Positions 15,291 through 23,084 of a stretch of DNA of 33,023 bases are shown here, one piece after another. A program made the position numbers and the translations under genes. The stretch comes from Elusimicrobia bacterium GWA2_66_18 (GTDB taxonomy: Bacteria; Elusimicrobiota; Elusimicrobia; UBA1565; UBA9628): contig MGTX01000010.1 of NCBI GenBank assembly GCA_001799675.1, positions 1-33,023 on the forward strand. The letters are read 5' to 3'. Each line of letters begins with the position of its first letter. Position 1 is the stretch's first letter. Under the pieces are notes generated by a model. The model saw only the letters and a program-made list of their open reading frames with translations. It made no database searches and was not told where the DNA came from.

Positions 15291-16442
15291 ATGAACACAC
15301 GAAAATGGCTGCAGGTCGGGTTGACTCTTCTCTGCTCATTGGGAGCCGTTTCAGTCGAGGCGGCGCCGACCTTGACGGTGGGGAGCGCTTCTGGACAGGC
15401 GGGCGCCTCGGTGACTCTTCCCGTCACTTTTAATCCCGGCACGTCCTCCGTGGCGAGCTTGCAGTTCAGCCTCACCCTGCCGCCCGGCTTGAGCACCGGG
15501 GCGATTACGCCCGGCGCGATCTTGACGTCAGCCGGCAAAAGCGTAAGCTCGAATCTGACGGGCAGCACCGTGACCTTCATCATCTTCGGGTTTAATCAGA
15601 CCCCGATCACCAGCGGTTCTCTTTTGACGACGAAGTTGACGATCTCCCTTGGAACGGCGGTCGGCAACCTGAGCCTGCCGGTGTCCGGCGTCTTCTACTC
15701 GGATCCCAATGGAGCCGTTATCGCCGCCGGCGCGAGCACCGGAGGCACGGTGAGCGTTCTTCCGCCGGTGCCGACGATCACCAGCGCCGGGACGGCCACG
15801 GGGCAGGCGGGGACCGCGTTCAGCTATCAGATTACGGCCAGCAACAGCCCCACCAGCTTCAACGCCACGGGTCTGCCCGCGGGGCTCTCGGTCAGCACCA
15901 CGACCGGCCTTATTTCCGGTACGCCCACGGCCGCCGCGACTTCAAACGTGACCTTGAGCGCCTCCAACGCGGGCGGAACGGGAACGAGAACCTTGACCTT
16001 GACGATCAACCCTCCGGCGCCGGCGATCACCAGCGCCGGGACGGCCACGGGGCAGGTGGGGACCGCGTTCAGCTATCAGATTGCGGCCAGCAACAGCCCC
16101 ACCAGATTCAACGCCACGGGTCTGCCCGCGGGACTCTCGGTCAGCACCACGACCGGCCTTATCTCAGGTACGCCCACGGCCGCCGCGACTTCAAACGTGG
16201 CCTTGAGCGCCTCCAACGCGGGCGGAACGGGAACGAGAACCTTGGCCTTGACCGTGTATTCCGCCTGTGACCTCAACCAGGATGGGGCGAGCAACGTGGT
16301 GGATGTTCAATTGCAAGTCAATCAGGCTCTGGGCGTGACGGCTTGCACGTCGGATTTAAACTCAGACGGAGCGTGCAACGTCATCGACATCCAAAGAGAC
16401 GTCAATGCCAGCCTGGGCTTGCTGTGCGTCGTCGGTCCGTAA
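15291..16442 (+). CDS. Exported cohesin-like / Ig-like / dockerin-like modular protein
   Basis: The protein has 383 residues from ATG 15291, which gives a clean signal peptide (MNTRKWLQVGLTLLCSLGAV, then cleavage after VEA). The upstream extension in frame would bury it and would overlap the promoter. Residues about 26-160 resemble a cohesin fold: GSASGQAGASVTLPV, VASLQFSLTLPPGL, then FIIFGFNQTPITSGSLLT. Two nearly identical putative Ig (He_PIG) repeats follow, each about 83 residues (ITSAGTATGQ..., LPAGLSVSTTTGLISGTP). The C-terminal 55 residues contain two dockerin-type calcium loops, DLNQDGASNVVDVQ and DLNSDGACNVIDIQ, with a Cys near each. Cohesin-dockerin pairs assemble extracellular complexes; carrying both on one chain suggests self-association or chaining, which is inference. 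No carbohydrate-active enzyme is seen nearby. Confidence 0.85.
   Translation: MNTRKWLQVGLTLLCSLGAVSVEAAPTLTVGSASGQAGASVTLPVTFNPGTSSVASLQFSLTLPPGLSTGAITPGAILTSAGKSVSSNLTGSTVTFIIFGFNQTPITSGSLLTTKLTISLGTAVGNLSLPVSGVFYSDPNGAVIAAGASTGGTVSVLPPVPTITSAGTATGQAGTAFSYQITASNSPTSFNATGLPAGLSVSTTTGLISGTPTAAATSNVTLSASNAGGTGTRTLTLTINPPAPAITSAGTATGQVGTAFSYQIAASNSPTRFNATGLPAGLSVSTTTGLISGTPTAAATSNVALSASNAGGTGTRTLALTVYSACDLNQDGASNVVDVQLQVNQALGVTACTSDLNSDGACNVIDIQRDVNASLGLLCVVGP
15776..16252 (+). repeat. Two-copy tandem repeat (249-bp period) encoding Ig-like domains
   Basis: Copy 1 runs about 15776-16003 and copy 2 about 16025-16252. They differ at only about eight positions over 228 bases, which indicates a recent in-frame duplication or ongoing homogenisation. 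The phase is 83 codons. Confidence 0.9.
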
Positions 16443-16476
16443 GGACCCTCGAAAACTGATGGACCTGTTGTAGCTA

Positions 16477-17370
16477 TCAGAAGCCTGCGCCCCACCGGCG
16501 CGTCCAGGAAAGGGTGTAAGTCGACGCGCCATCGATCGGAGCAACGTAGCCGAGGCTGAGTCCCCACGGCATGTAAGTCAGTTCAGTGCCCAATGGAAGG
16601 AGGATGGAATCGGCGTCGCCGAGGCCCGGGCCGGAGTATCTCCTGATCTCCGCGCCCGTGCTGGGATCATAGTCCGAGACATATTCTGTGCCAGCATCGA
16701 GGCACATGATAGTCATGAGGAAGACGGCGGCGCGGAATTTCCCGAAGCCGAACGAGGGGGCCGCGCCCAGCGCCAACGCGCCGCCGCTTAGGGTCCCGCC
16801 GTTCTTGGCTCCAAGGACCGGGTCGTTGCGCGTCTCGGTGATATCCATGAACCCCGCGCCCATATAGACCGGCAGGCGGAAGCCCTCGCCCGTCCAATGG
16901 TCCCAGATAAAGTTGCCCATGACGACCGTGCCTTGGCCTTTGCTGTCGTGGCTTTGCGCGTCGTATTTATTCCGGGTCGAGGCCGGCGCACTGGGCGGCA
17001 CCAGATTGCCAAAGCCGCTCATGGGGCTTTTCCCTTTCAGGTCGCTGTGTCCAACCATGAATCCGACCCCCCAATGATCGCCCAAACCATAGTTGGCGCT
17101 GGCGGCCAGAGCCCAACCGCTCATGTCAGCGTCGTTCATGTCGATGGTCGAATAACCCGGCGCGATCCTTGTGTGCAGACGGCCCTTTTGAAGGGGGAAG
17201 GAGAGCATCCCGTGGCCTATCGCCTCGCTGAGCGCCATCCTGGTCGGAGTCGGAGGCCGCGTGGCCGACACCGAAGTGGCCGAGGCGGACCATGCACGAG
17301 GTGCGATGGCTCCAAAGCAGGGAAGGATTAAGAAAATGACACCGGGCGCGATTCGTCTATTTTCCGACAT
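16477..17370 (-). CDS. Outer-membrane beta-barrel-like protein of unknown role
   Basis: The protein has about 297 residues from ATG 17370, chosen because a GAGGAG Shine-Dalgarno site (complement of 17376-17381) lies seven bases upstream; an earlier in-frame ATG at 17424 lacks one and lies in the promoter. The N-terminus is a signal peptide (MSENRRIAPGVIFLILPCFG, cleavage near AWSA). The rest alternates polar and aromatic/hydrophobic residues with glycines (MSGWALAASANYGLGDHWGV; MGNFIWDHWTGEGFRLPVYM) and ends in GAGF, a terminal aromatic typical of outer-membrane barrels. It probably forms a barrel of about 10-12 strands. It converges on the cohesin/dockerin gene; the 34 bases between them hold no convincing terminator. 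Confidence 0.75.
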   Translation of the reverse strand: MSENRRIAPGVIFLILPCFGAIAPRAWSASATSVSATRPPTPTRMALSEAIGHGMLSFPLQKGRLHTRIAPGYSTIDMNDADMSGWALAASANYGLGDHWGVGFMVGHSDLKGKSPMSGFGNLVPPSAPASTRNKYDAQSHDSKGQGTVVMGNFIWDHWTGEGFRLPVYMGAGFMDITETRNDPVLGAKNGGTLSGGALALGAAPSFGFGKFRAAVFLMTIMCLDAGTEYVSDYDPSTGAEIRRYSGPGLGDADSILLPLGTELTYMPWGLSLGYVAPIDGASTYTLSWTRRWGAGF

Positions 17371-17414
17371 GGTCACTCCTCGAACCTGCACGCTGGATCT
17401 GAGCCATCTCCAAA

Positions 17415-17443
17415 AAAATATCATTCCGCATAAGAACTGTCAA
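17415..17443 (-). promoter_or_regulatory. Strong promoter of the barrel gene
   Basis: On the minus strand: TTGACA (17443-17438), 17 bases, TATTTT (17420-17415). This would start transcription near 17408 and leave a leader of about 38 bases carrying the GAGGAG ribosome site, unlike the leaderless promoters elsewhere in the window. Confidence 0.7.
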
Positions 17444-17477
17444 CACGCACGATTACGATCCTGATGCGCCCGGAACC

Positions 17478-18815
17478 TCAGTCCACCGTCCTGTCGACGA
17501 TCCAGGTCCTCCGGCCGCCCCGCAACGTGACCGTCGCCTGACGGTTCGAAACCGGGACACCGCTGCCATCAAGGTAGCGCAGCGTCACGCGATGCTCACC
17601 CGCCGGCAGACGGATGCGGGCAAAGCGTATCTGCGAGGGGAGGGTCTGCCAGCAACGCAGATCCGCGGACTCGGAGCCGGTCGCATCCAATCCCGTCACG
17701 GTCCCGAGCAGCTTCACCGCGCCCCTCATCGCCGAGCGGCTCTTCAAGGCCAAGAGACGATCATCCAGGTCGCGATTCACGATCTCGAAGATGTCCTCGG
17801 CCAGTTCGGTCTTCCATGTCCCCCGGTCGAGCTCGACCTGGGACTGCTTGATCCGGAATTGCTTCTGCGCATATTCGGGGTAGGCGATGTTGAGCACCGC
17901 CGCCGCCACGCCGCCCGCGGCCTTCAACCCCGCCTTGCCGGCGCCGGCTGCGACCGCCATGACCCTGACCAAGGTGCTGTTGTTCTCCGGCACGGCCGCC
18001 GCCGAGGATTCCTCCCGTCCGGGTGAGGACTTGGCCGCATCACCGCCTCCCGGCGTGCTGACGGATCTCTTGTAAGGTGCCGGGCCGTTGTAGTGCAGGA
18101 AGACCAGTTCACCGTCCGGACCGAGGTCTCCTTGGAATGAGGCGGACGGAGCTGAAACCTTATAATGTCCCTCATAATCGCGATAGGCCTGCTTCGCCGT
18201 CTCATGTGAGATTCTGGCGTCATCCAGCTTTCCCGCTTCTGCGTAGAGCATCGCCGCCAGGTAACGGGCGAAGGCATCGTCCGTGTAGGCGACGGGGCTG
18301 TCTCCCATGCCGCGCGCCCGCTCGTCTAGAAAAGCCTCGACACGCCTGACTTCCACCAACGCCTCGTCGAGCTCGCCCAGTTGGGCATAATTGAGGGCGT
18401 GGAAGATGTGCGCCAGCGCCCGGTCCGATGGATCGCCGCGATATTCCTCGATGTTCTCGTTTGCGAGCAGAGCGCCAGCCGCTCGCGACATCTTGCGGGT
18501 GTAAAAGCCTTCCATCTCCTCCTCGGCCCTGGCGAAATGCTCGCTGCTCTCCCTGTAGCGACCGGCCACGTGGAGCGCCATGGCCAGATCGAGCTCATAG
18601 AGGACGACGTTAGAGGCGCCGTATTCGTCCCTGGCGGCGCGCACCCTTTCGGCGGCCGCCGCATGCGCGCCCGCGGCAGTCAGCTCCGCGACGCTTTTCT
18701 TACTCTCCTTGGAAGGCCCAGCGCAGGCCGCTATGAGGGCGCAGCATGCCGTACCGATCACGCCCGCGACGATTCGAAGCAAGAACGACTTTCGCTCCGC
18801 GGCCTTATGATCCAT
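17478..18815 (-). CDS. COG3014-type lipoprotein with TPR-like repeats
   Basis: The protein has 445 residues from ATG 18815. Residues 1-31 are a lipoprotein signal (positive N-region, hydrophobic core IVAGVIGTACCALIAAC) with lipobox LIAAC at Cys31. A helical-repeat region follows (about 45-230): LYELDLAMALHVAGRYRESS, then FYTRKMSRAAGALLANENIE, HIFHALNYAQLGELDEALVE, and DDAFARYLAAMLYAEAGKLD, a pattern I recall from uncharacterised COG3014 lipoproteins. The C-terminal part (about 255-445) is less regular and ends in beta-rich sequence (GEHRVTLRYLDGSG). It is probably an outer-membrane-anchored periplasmic protein. A longer frame from 18875 is rejected because it starts within the promoter and displaces the signal. 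Confidence 0.82.
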   Translation of the reverse strand: MDHKAAERKSFLLRIVAGVIGTACCALIAACAGPSKESKKSVAELTAAGAHAAAAERVRAARDEYGASNVVLYELDLAMALHVAGRYRESSEHFARAEEEMEGFYTRKMSRAAGALLANENIEEYRGDPSDRALAHIFHALNYAQLGELDEALVEVRRVEAFLDERARGMGDSPVAYTDDAFARYLAAMLYAEAGKLDDARISHETAKQAYRDYEGHYKVSAPSASFQGDLGPDGELVFLHYNGPAPYKRSVSTPGGGDAAKSSPGREESSAAAVPENNSTLVRVMAVAAGAGKAGLKAAGGVAAAVLNIAYPEYAQKQFRIKQSQVELDRGTWKTELAEDIFEIVNRDLDDRLLALKSRSAMRGAVKLLGTVTGLDATGSESADLRCWQTLPSQIRFARIRLPAGEHRVTLRYLDGSGVPVSNRQATVTLRGGRRTWIVDRTVD

Positions 18816-18823
18816 TGGAATGA

Positions 18824-18852
18824 AGTATATGGAAGTATCCCGCAAATGAGAA
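18824..18852 (-). promoter_or_regulatory. Promoter of the COG3014 lipoprotein gene, nearly leaderless
   Basis: On the minus strand: TTCTCA (18852-18847), 17 bases, TATACT (18829-18824), then eight bases to ATG 18815. No Shine-Dalgarno site fits in the gap. Confidence 0.55.
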
Positions 18853-18912
18853 TGTCCTCCATCGCTGGAGGGCATTCACGCGCCCTGGCCGATGTGTTTT
18901 TCTCCGACGGCT

Positions 18913-18941
18913 AAAACTTAAAAGCCCCCTTTTCAGAGGGC
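18913..18941 (-). terminator. Intrinsic terminator after tRNA-Ala
   Basis: On the minus strand a 6-bp stem (GCCCTC / GGGGGC with one G-T pair, loop TGAAAA) is followed by TTTTAAGTTTT. It lies 19 bases past the CCA end of the tRNA gene, and so closes the kinase-receiver-mltG-tRNA region. Confidence 0.75.
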
Positions 18942-18960
18942 GATTTTGAGGCGGAAAAGT

Positions 18961-19036
18961 TGGTGGACGTGACAGGGATCGAACCTGCGACCTCTTCCTT
19001 GCGAAGGAAGCGCTCTCCCAGCTGAGCTACACGCCC
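18961..19036 (-). tRNA. tRNA-Ala (anticodon CGC)
   Basis: The 76-base gene includes an encoded CCA end. Acceptor stem GGGCGTG/CACGTCC carries the G3-U70 pair that identifies alanine tRNA. The D-stem is GCTC/GAGC, the anticodon stem CTTCC/GGAAG with loop TTCGCAA (anticodon CGC, reading GCG codons), and the T-stem GCAGG/CCTGT with loop TTCGATC. GCG is a heavily used codon in this Ala-rich, GC-rich window. It begins 25 bases after mltG and probably shares its transcript. Confidence 0.97.
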
Positions 19037-19061
19037 GTCGTGTTGATTATAGCAGAAGAAT

Positions 19062-20027
19062 TTAATTCTTGAGCTGCGCCTTCATCCTGCGCAGTTCCTT
19101 CTTATAAAGACGACGCGCCTCGGAGTGCTCCTCATTGGTCTCGGAGAATACGTGCCCGCCTCGGGCGTCGGCCACGAAGTAGAGCGCGCGGGTGTCGGCG
19201 GGTTTGAGCGCGGCCAGGAAGCTCTCCAATCCCGGACTGCAGATGGGACCGGGCGGCAGTCCTTGGCGGCGGTAGGTATTGTAAGGGGAATCGATGGCAA
19301 GATCCGCCTTGCTCAGGCCTTTCTTCCAACGGCCCAGAGCGTACTGAACCGTGGGATCGGCCTGGAGCGGCATGCGTCGCTTGAGGCGGTTGAGGTAGAC
19401 GGCCGCGATGACCGCCCGCTCCGCTTTGAGCACGGCCTCGCGTTCGACAATGGAGGCCACGATGAGCAGTTCATCTAGGCTCAGGGACGGGCGGGGGTCG
19501 GCGGAGGCGTAGGCCGAGCCGACCTCGCGCAGGAATTCCGAGACCATCTTGTCGGCCGCTCGCTCGGCGCCGTAGCCGGGCGGGAAGTGATAGGTGGACG
19601 GGAATAGCTTGCCTTCCAGCCTGCGCGTCTTCACCAGGGCCTCGAACTCGCCCGCGTCGGCCGCGCCCGCCGCTTCCAGGCGCTCGGCGATCTGGCTGGC
19701 GCGGAAGCCCTCCGGGATCGTCACCTTCACGTCGTCGGTCAGTCCCAGGGTCAGCTTGCGCGCCACGCGCGTGGGCCACTCGCGCGCGCGCAGGGTATAG
19801 GCGCCGGGCTTGAGATGACGCTCGAAGCGCGTGAGCTTCAGGAAGACGCGAAAGGCGAAGGGCGAAGGCACGACGCCCTTCTCGGCCAGGAGCTGGACCG
19901 TCTGGCGGGCGGACAGGCCCTCGGGAATCTCGACGCGGACGGGCGCTCCGGGCCGCAGCATCCAGGCGAGAAGCGCGAGCAGGAGGAAGGCGACCCCGCC
20001 CGGCGAGGCGAGGACCCGGCGGCTCAC
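19062..20027 (-). CDS. mltG: Endolytic murein transglycosylase MltG (YceG family)
   Basis: The protein has 321 residues from GTG 20027, which overlaps the TGA stop of the receiver gene as GTGA. One N-terminal membrane anchor (FLLLALLAWML, 14-24) is followed by a LysM-like part (RVEIPEGLSARQTVQLLAEK) and the YceG catalytic domain: LFPSTYHFPPG (141-151), ASIVEREA with predicted catalytic Glu195, LQADPTVQYALG, and DSPYNTYRRQGLPPGPICSP. MltG cuts nascent glycan strands at the inner membrane and sets glycan length; the size is normal for the family. The translational coupling to a two-component pair is unusual. MltG is more often beside ruvX, tmk or pabC genes. Confidence 0.95.
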   Translation of the reverse strand: MSRRVLASPGGVAFLLLALLAWMLRPGAPVRVEIPEGLSARQTVQLLAEKGVVPSPFAFRVFLKLTRFERHLKPGAYTLRAREWPTRVARKLTLGLTDDVKVTIPEGFRASQIAERLEAAGAADAGEFEALVKTRRLEGKLFPSTYHFPPGYGAERAADKMVSEFLREVGSAYASADPRPSLSLDELLIVASIVEREAVLKAERAVIAAVYLNRLKRRMPLQADPTVQYALGRWKKGLSKADLAIDSPYNTYRRQGLPPGPICSPGLESFLAALKPADTRALYFVADARGGHVFSETNEEHSEARRLYKKELRRMKAQLKN

Positions 20028-20410
20028 GCTCGGCGGTTCTCGGCGCGGCGCAGGACGGCGCGCACGCGGGCGAGCAGCTCGGGAGCCTTGCAGGGCTTCA
20101 CCACGAAATCATCCACCCCGAAGTGGAGGGCTTCCAATTCCTCGTCGACGGTCTGCTTGACGGTGATCATGACGACGGGAATGTCCTTGAGCCGGGGCAC
20201 GGCGCGCATCTCGCGGCAAAAACGTTCGCCGTCCATCTTCGGCATCATCCAATCGACGAGGACCACGTCGCAGGGGGACTCGCGCAGGAGGGCCAGGCCC
20301 TCCTCTCCGTCCTCGGCCAAGCGCACCTCGAAGCCCGCGCCGCGCAGCACCTCCTGGAGGATGATCCGGTAGTCCTCCTCGTCGTCGATGACCAGAACCT
20401 TCGTCGCCAT
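20024..20410 (-). CDS. Single-domain response regulator paired with the kinase
   Basis: This 128-residue receiver starts at ATG 20410, with a GAGGGGGG ribosome site just upstream, 14 bases after the kinase stop. Key residues: D9-D10 (VIDDEED), phospho-acceptor D53 (LVDWMMP), Thr83 (VVMITV) and Lys105 (FVVKPCK). It lacks an output domain, so it cannot itself bind DNA. It presumably signals through contacts or passes phosphate onward. Its stop overlaps the mltG start, so the three genes are expressed together. A longer upstream frame that runs into the kinase gene is not supported. Confidence 0.92.
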   Translation of the reverse strand: MATKVLVIDDEEDYRIILQEVLRGAGFEVRLAEDGEEGLALLRESPCDVVLVDWMMPKMDGERFCREMRAVPRLKDIPVVMITVKQTVDEELEALHFGVDDFVVKPCKAPELLARVRAVLRRAENRRA

Positions 20411-20424
20411 GCCGCCCCCCTCGT

Positions 20425-21795
20425 TCAACCCGCGACCCTCAGGGAGAACGTGAACCTCGATCCGTTTCCCGGCTCCGATTTCATCTCGACGCGTCCGCCG
20501 TGCTGGGCGACGATGGACTTCACGATGTAGAGACCGAGGCCCGTCCCCTTGTGGCCGGCCACTCCCTCGTTGACGTTCGTTCCCTGGGTGAAGGCCTGAA
20601 AGAGGCGGCCGCGGTCGGCGTCGGACATGCCCCGCCCCGTGTCGGCCACCGTGACCTCGACCCAGCGTCCGGCCGCGTCGCGGACCTGCTCGGCCTCCAG
20701 ACGCACCTTGCCGCCGCTGGGGGTGAACTTGAGTGCGTTGGCCAACAGATTGATCAAGACCTGTCGGACCCGGTCGGCGTCGGCCAGCACCGGGGGCACG
20801 CCGTCGATCATGTTCTCCACGACCACGCCCTGCGCGAGAGCCTTCGCCTCGAAGAACCTCGCGGCCTCGGCCGCGAGGGGTCCCAGCGCGAGGGGACGCA
20901 GGACGCACTCCATCCTGCCCTGCTCGATCTTGGCCACGTCCAGGAGATCGGTGATGAACCGGTTCAGACGCTGGACGTTGGCCGCGATGCGGTCCAGATA
21001 ATCCAGGGAGAGGTTCAGACCCTGCTTCTCGCCGGCGGAGATCTTCTCGCGGATGAGGGGAAGAAAGCTCTCGATGGCGCCGAGAGGGGAACGCAGTTCG
21101 TGGGTCACCGAGGAGACGAAGTTCTTCTTGACGATGTCGAGATCGGCCAGGCGCGTCGACATGCCGTTGAAGACGCGGACCAAAGCGCCGATCTCGTCGT
21201 CGCTTTCCCATTCCAGGCGCACGCCGAGATGTCCCTCGCTGATCTGCTCGGCCACCCTGCTCAGCGCGACGAGGCTCGTCGTCAAGGAGCGGGACAAAAA
21301 GACCGCCAGGCTCAGGCCCAACAGGGCCGTGAGCGATCCCGTCCAGAGCAAGACCTTCAGCATCATGCGCTGGCGCTCCAGAATGGGCTCTCGCAAGACG
21401 TCCCGGTCGACGCCGAAGGAGATCTCCACGATGCTGTCGGGCATGGAGGGGTCGGAGACCCTGACGCGACGTTCATCGATGCGCCCGACGGATGGCGCGG
21501 CCCCGAGGTTCTGGGTGGTGGTCTTGGTTCCTTTGTGCCAGACCACGTGCGCGTAGGCAAGGGCCGGGTATTGGGCCTTCAGGAAGTTGAGGTAGCTCAG
21601 AAGCTGGACCTGATCCTTCTGGATGAGGGCGTCGGTGGCGGTGCGGGCCACCGCGTGCTTGAGGAGCGTCTCGGCGCGCAGGACCTCGCGTTCGCCCAGC
21701 GCGCGCTGGACCGAGACCACCCCATAGCTCAGGAGCAGCAGCGAGGCGATCTGAAGAAGGGCCGCCTGGGTGATCAGGCGGCTGCGGATGGTCAT
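20425..21795 (-). CDS. Membrane-bound sensor histidine kinase
   Basis: The protein has 456 residues. Membrane span 1 is about 10-29, a periplasmic sensor of about 115 residues follows (no named fold recognised; GRIDERRVRVSDPSMPDSIV), and span 2 is about 146-168. The HAMP linker runs about 169-221. The HisKA helix carries FVSSVTHELRSPLGA with phospho-acceptor His232. The HATPase domain shows the N box (NLLANALKFTPSGG), G1 (VADTGRGMSD), the F box (RGRLFQAFTQG) and G2 (GTGLGLYIVKSIVAQHGG). It phosphorylates a receiver, most likely the one encoded 14 bases downstream. A TATGAT box lies 11 bases upstream of the ATG (21812-21807), predicting a very short leader. Confidence 0.95.
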   Translation of the reverse strand: MTIRSRLITQAALLQIASLLLLSYGVVSVQRALGEREVLRAETLLKHAVARTATDALIQKDQVQLLSYLNFLKAQYPALAYAHVVWHKGTKTTTQNLGAAPSVGRIDERRVRVSDPSMPDSIVEISFGVDRDVLREPILERQRMMLKVLLWTGSLTALLGLSLAVFLSRSLTTSLVALSRVAEQISEGHLGVRLEWESDDEIGALVRVFNGMSTRLADLDIVKKNFVSSVTHELRSPLGAIESFLPLIREKISAGEKQGLNLSLDYLDRIAANVQRLNRFITDLLDVAKIEQGRMECVLRPLALGPLAAEAARFFEAKALAQGVVVENMIDGVPPVLADADRVRQVLINLLANALKFTPSGGKVRLEAEQVRDAAGRWVEVTVADTGRGMSDADRGRLFQAFTQGTNVNEGVAGHKGTGLGLYIVKSIVAQHGGRVEMKSEPGNGSRFTFSLRVAG

Positions 21796-21846
21796 GGGAT
21801 GAAAATATCATATTTCACCCGCGGGACGTCGCGCCCATCAATCGTA

Positions 21847-21875
21847 TTGATTTATCAACATATCTAGTCTATGCT
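21847..21875 (+). promoter_or_regulatory. Promoter of the coiled-coil gene, very short leader
   Basis: TTGATT (21847-21852), 17 bases, TATGCT (21870-21875), then ten bases to ATG 21886. The -10 box contains the alternative ATG at 21871, which argues for the later start. Confidence 0.5.
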
Positions 21876-21885
21876 TATCCCAGAA

Positions 21886-22890
21886 ATGCATCCGGGAAAA
21901 GATGAACCCCTCGAACCAGCTCTGCGGGACATAGAGTCCATCCAAAGCCTGGACACCGCGCGGCTCGCCCTGCGCTGGGCCCTCGAGCGGATGAGGACCT
22001 TGGAGAAGCGCGCCGAGGAGCTCTCGACCGAAGCCAAGCGTTCCGAGGACGCCCGGGCCAAGACTTCCGCGGAACTGGAGGCGGCGCAGGAACTCCTTAC
22101 TCGCCGCGTCAACGAGTCCTTGGAGCGCGAGCGTTATTATTCCAAGATCGAGGAGTATCTCTCCCTGAAGCTCGAGGGAGGACTCGACCCCGCCGTCCTC
22201 GCCGAGCGCGCGGCCCGCATCGACGAACGCGAGACGCAACTCCAGCAACGCGAGATCTCGGCCGAGCGGGCCCTCAAGGCCGCCCAGGTCCGACGCGACG
22301 AGGAGTTGTCGGCCGCCATGGCCGATCTCGCGGCCTCCGCCGAGACCAGGCTCCGCGAAGCCCGCGGCGACTACGACTCCCGCGTCGCGGCCCTGGAACG
22401 CAGTCTGGCCGAGAGGCAGATCGCCCTGCACGAGAAGGAAGCCCAACTCTCCTCCTTGGAGCGCGCCCTCGAGGAGCGCCGCGCGCGCCTGTCGGAGTTC
22501 CACGCCGCCCAGCGCGCGACCCTGGAGCGCGAAGCGTCCTCCATCAACCAGACCGCCCAGGACCAGTCCGAATTCCTCGAGCGCCGCATCCAGCAAGCCC
22601 TCGCCGCCAAGACCAAGGCCCTCGAAGTCTCTTGGCGGACCGACCAGCAGATGCTGATGGCCGAGCTCGCCGAGTGGCGCGCCAAGGCGCGCGAGCACCT
22701 GCCGGCCCTGCTCGACGCCCAGGGCAAAGCCGCCGACGCGGAGGAAACCCTGCGCCGCCTCCAGGAAGAGAACCAGGCTCTCCTCCAGTCCAAGTCCGCG
22801 CTGACCGAGGAGTTGTCTCGCTGGCGCCGGCAGGCGCAGAGCGACCTGCCGACCTGCGGCAAAGATCCGCGGACTCGCGCAGACGCTTGA
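21886..22890 (+). CDS. Long coiled-coil protein, probably altered at its 3' end
   Basis: The protein has about 334 residues from ATG 21886 (MHPGKDEPLE); an in-frame ATG at 21871 falls within the -10 box. From about residue 30 to the end it is almost entirely charged heptad coiled coil, rich in Glu, Ala, Arg and Leu (LERMRTLEKRAEELSTEAKR; ERAARIDERETQLQQREISA), with no signal peptide or membrane span. A cytoplasmic filament-like or scaffold role is possible; the exact role is unknown. The last dozen residues (PTCGKDPRTRADA) abruptly lose heptads, because the frame there reads the antisense of a degraded receiver gene (see 22863-23077). The original C-terminus may therefore have been lost by a deletion joining the two genes. 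Confidence 0.75.
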   Translation: MHPGKDEPLEPALRDIESIQSLDTARLALRWALERMRTLEKRAEELSTEAKRSEDARAKTSAELEAAQELLTRRVNESLERERYYSKIEEYLSLKLEGGLDPAVLAERAARIDERETQLQQREISAERALKAAQVRRDEELSAAMADLAASAETRLREARGDYDSRVAALERSLAERQIALHEKEAQLSSLERALEERRARLSEFHAAQRATLEREASSINQTAQDQSEFLERRIQQALAAKTKALEVSWRTDQQMLMAELAEWRAKAREHLPALLDAQGKAADAEETLRRLQEENQALLQSKSALTEELSRWRRQAQSDLPTCGKDPRTRADA

Positions 22891-23077
22891 GGAAGCTCGC
22901 CGCGCCCCCCTCGTCGCCGGCGTAGGCCACGACGAGCAGGTTCGGGCGGGCGGCTTTGACCATCTCCAGCGCGCCGGCGAGCGCCGGGATCGCCTGCACG
23001 CGATGGCCCTGTTACGACAGCAGTGCGCTGATCTGCCGGCTGAACTTGGCGTCGTCGCAGGTCACGGCGATGATCAT
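22863..23077 (-). pseudogene. Degenerate receiver-domain gene with in-frame stop, truncated
   Basis: Seven bases after the mutase stop, ATG 23077 opens MIIAVTCDDAKFSRQISALL, then Ser, then a TAA stop at 23014-23012. The same frame continues as QGHRVQAIPALAGALEMVKA, then ARPNLLVVAYAGDEGG and ASFLKRLRES, up to about 22863. This aligns well with the first 70 residues of response-regulator receivers; the position of the phospho-acceptor Asp is Ala (LLVVAYAG). Beyond that point the similarity ends where the convergent coiled-coil gene begins. Either the stop is real and the gene is dead, or it is a sequencing error in a short pseudo-receiver; the loss of the C-terminal half favours a dead gene. 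It was probably last in the tyrS-mutase operon. Confidence 0.55.
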
Positions 23078-23084
23078 CTCGGCC

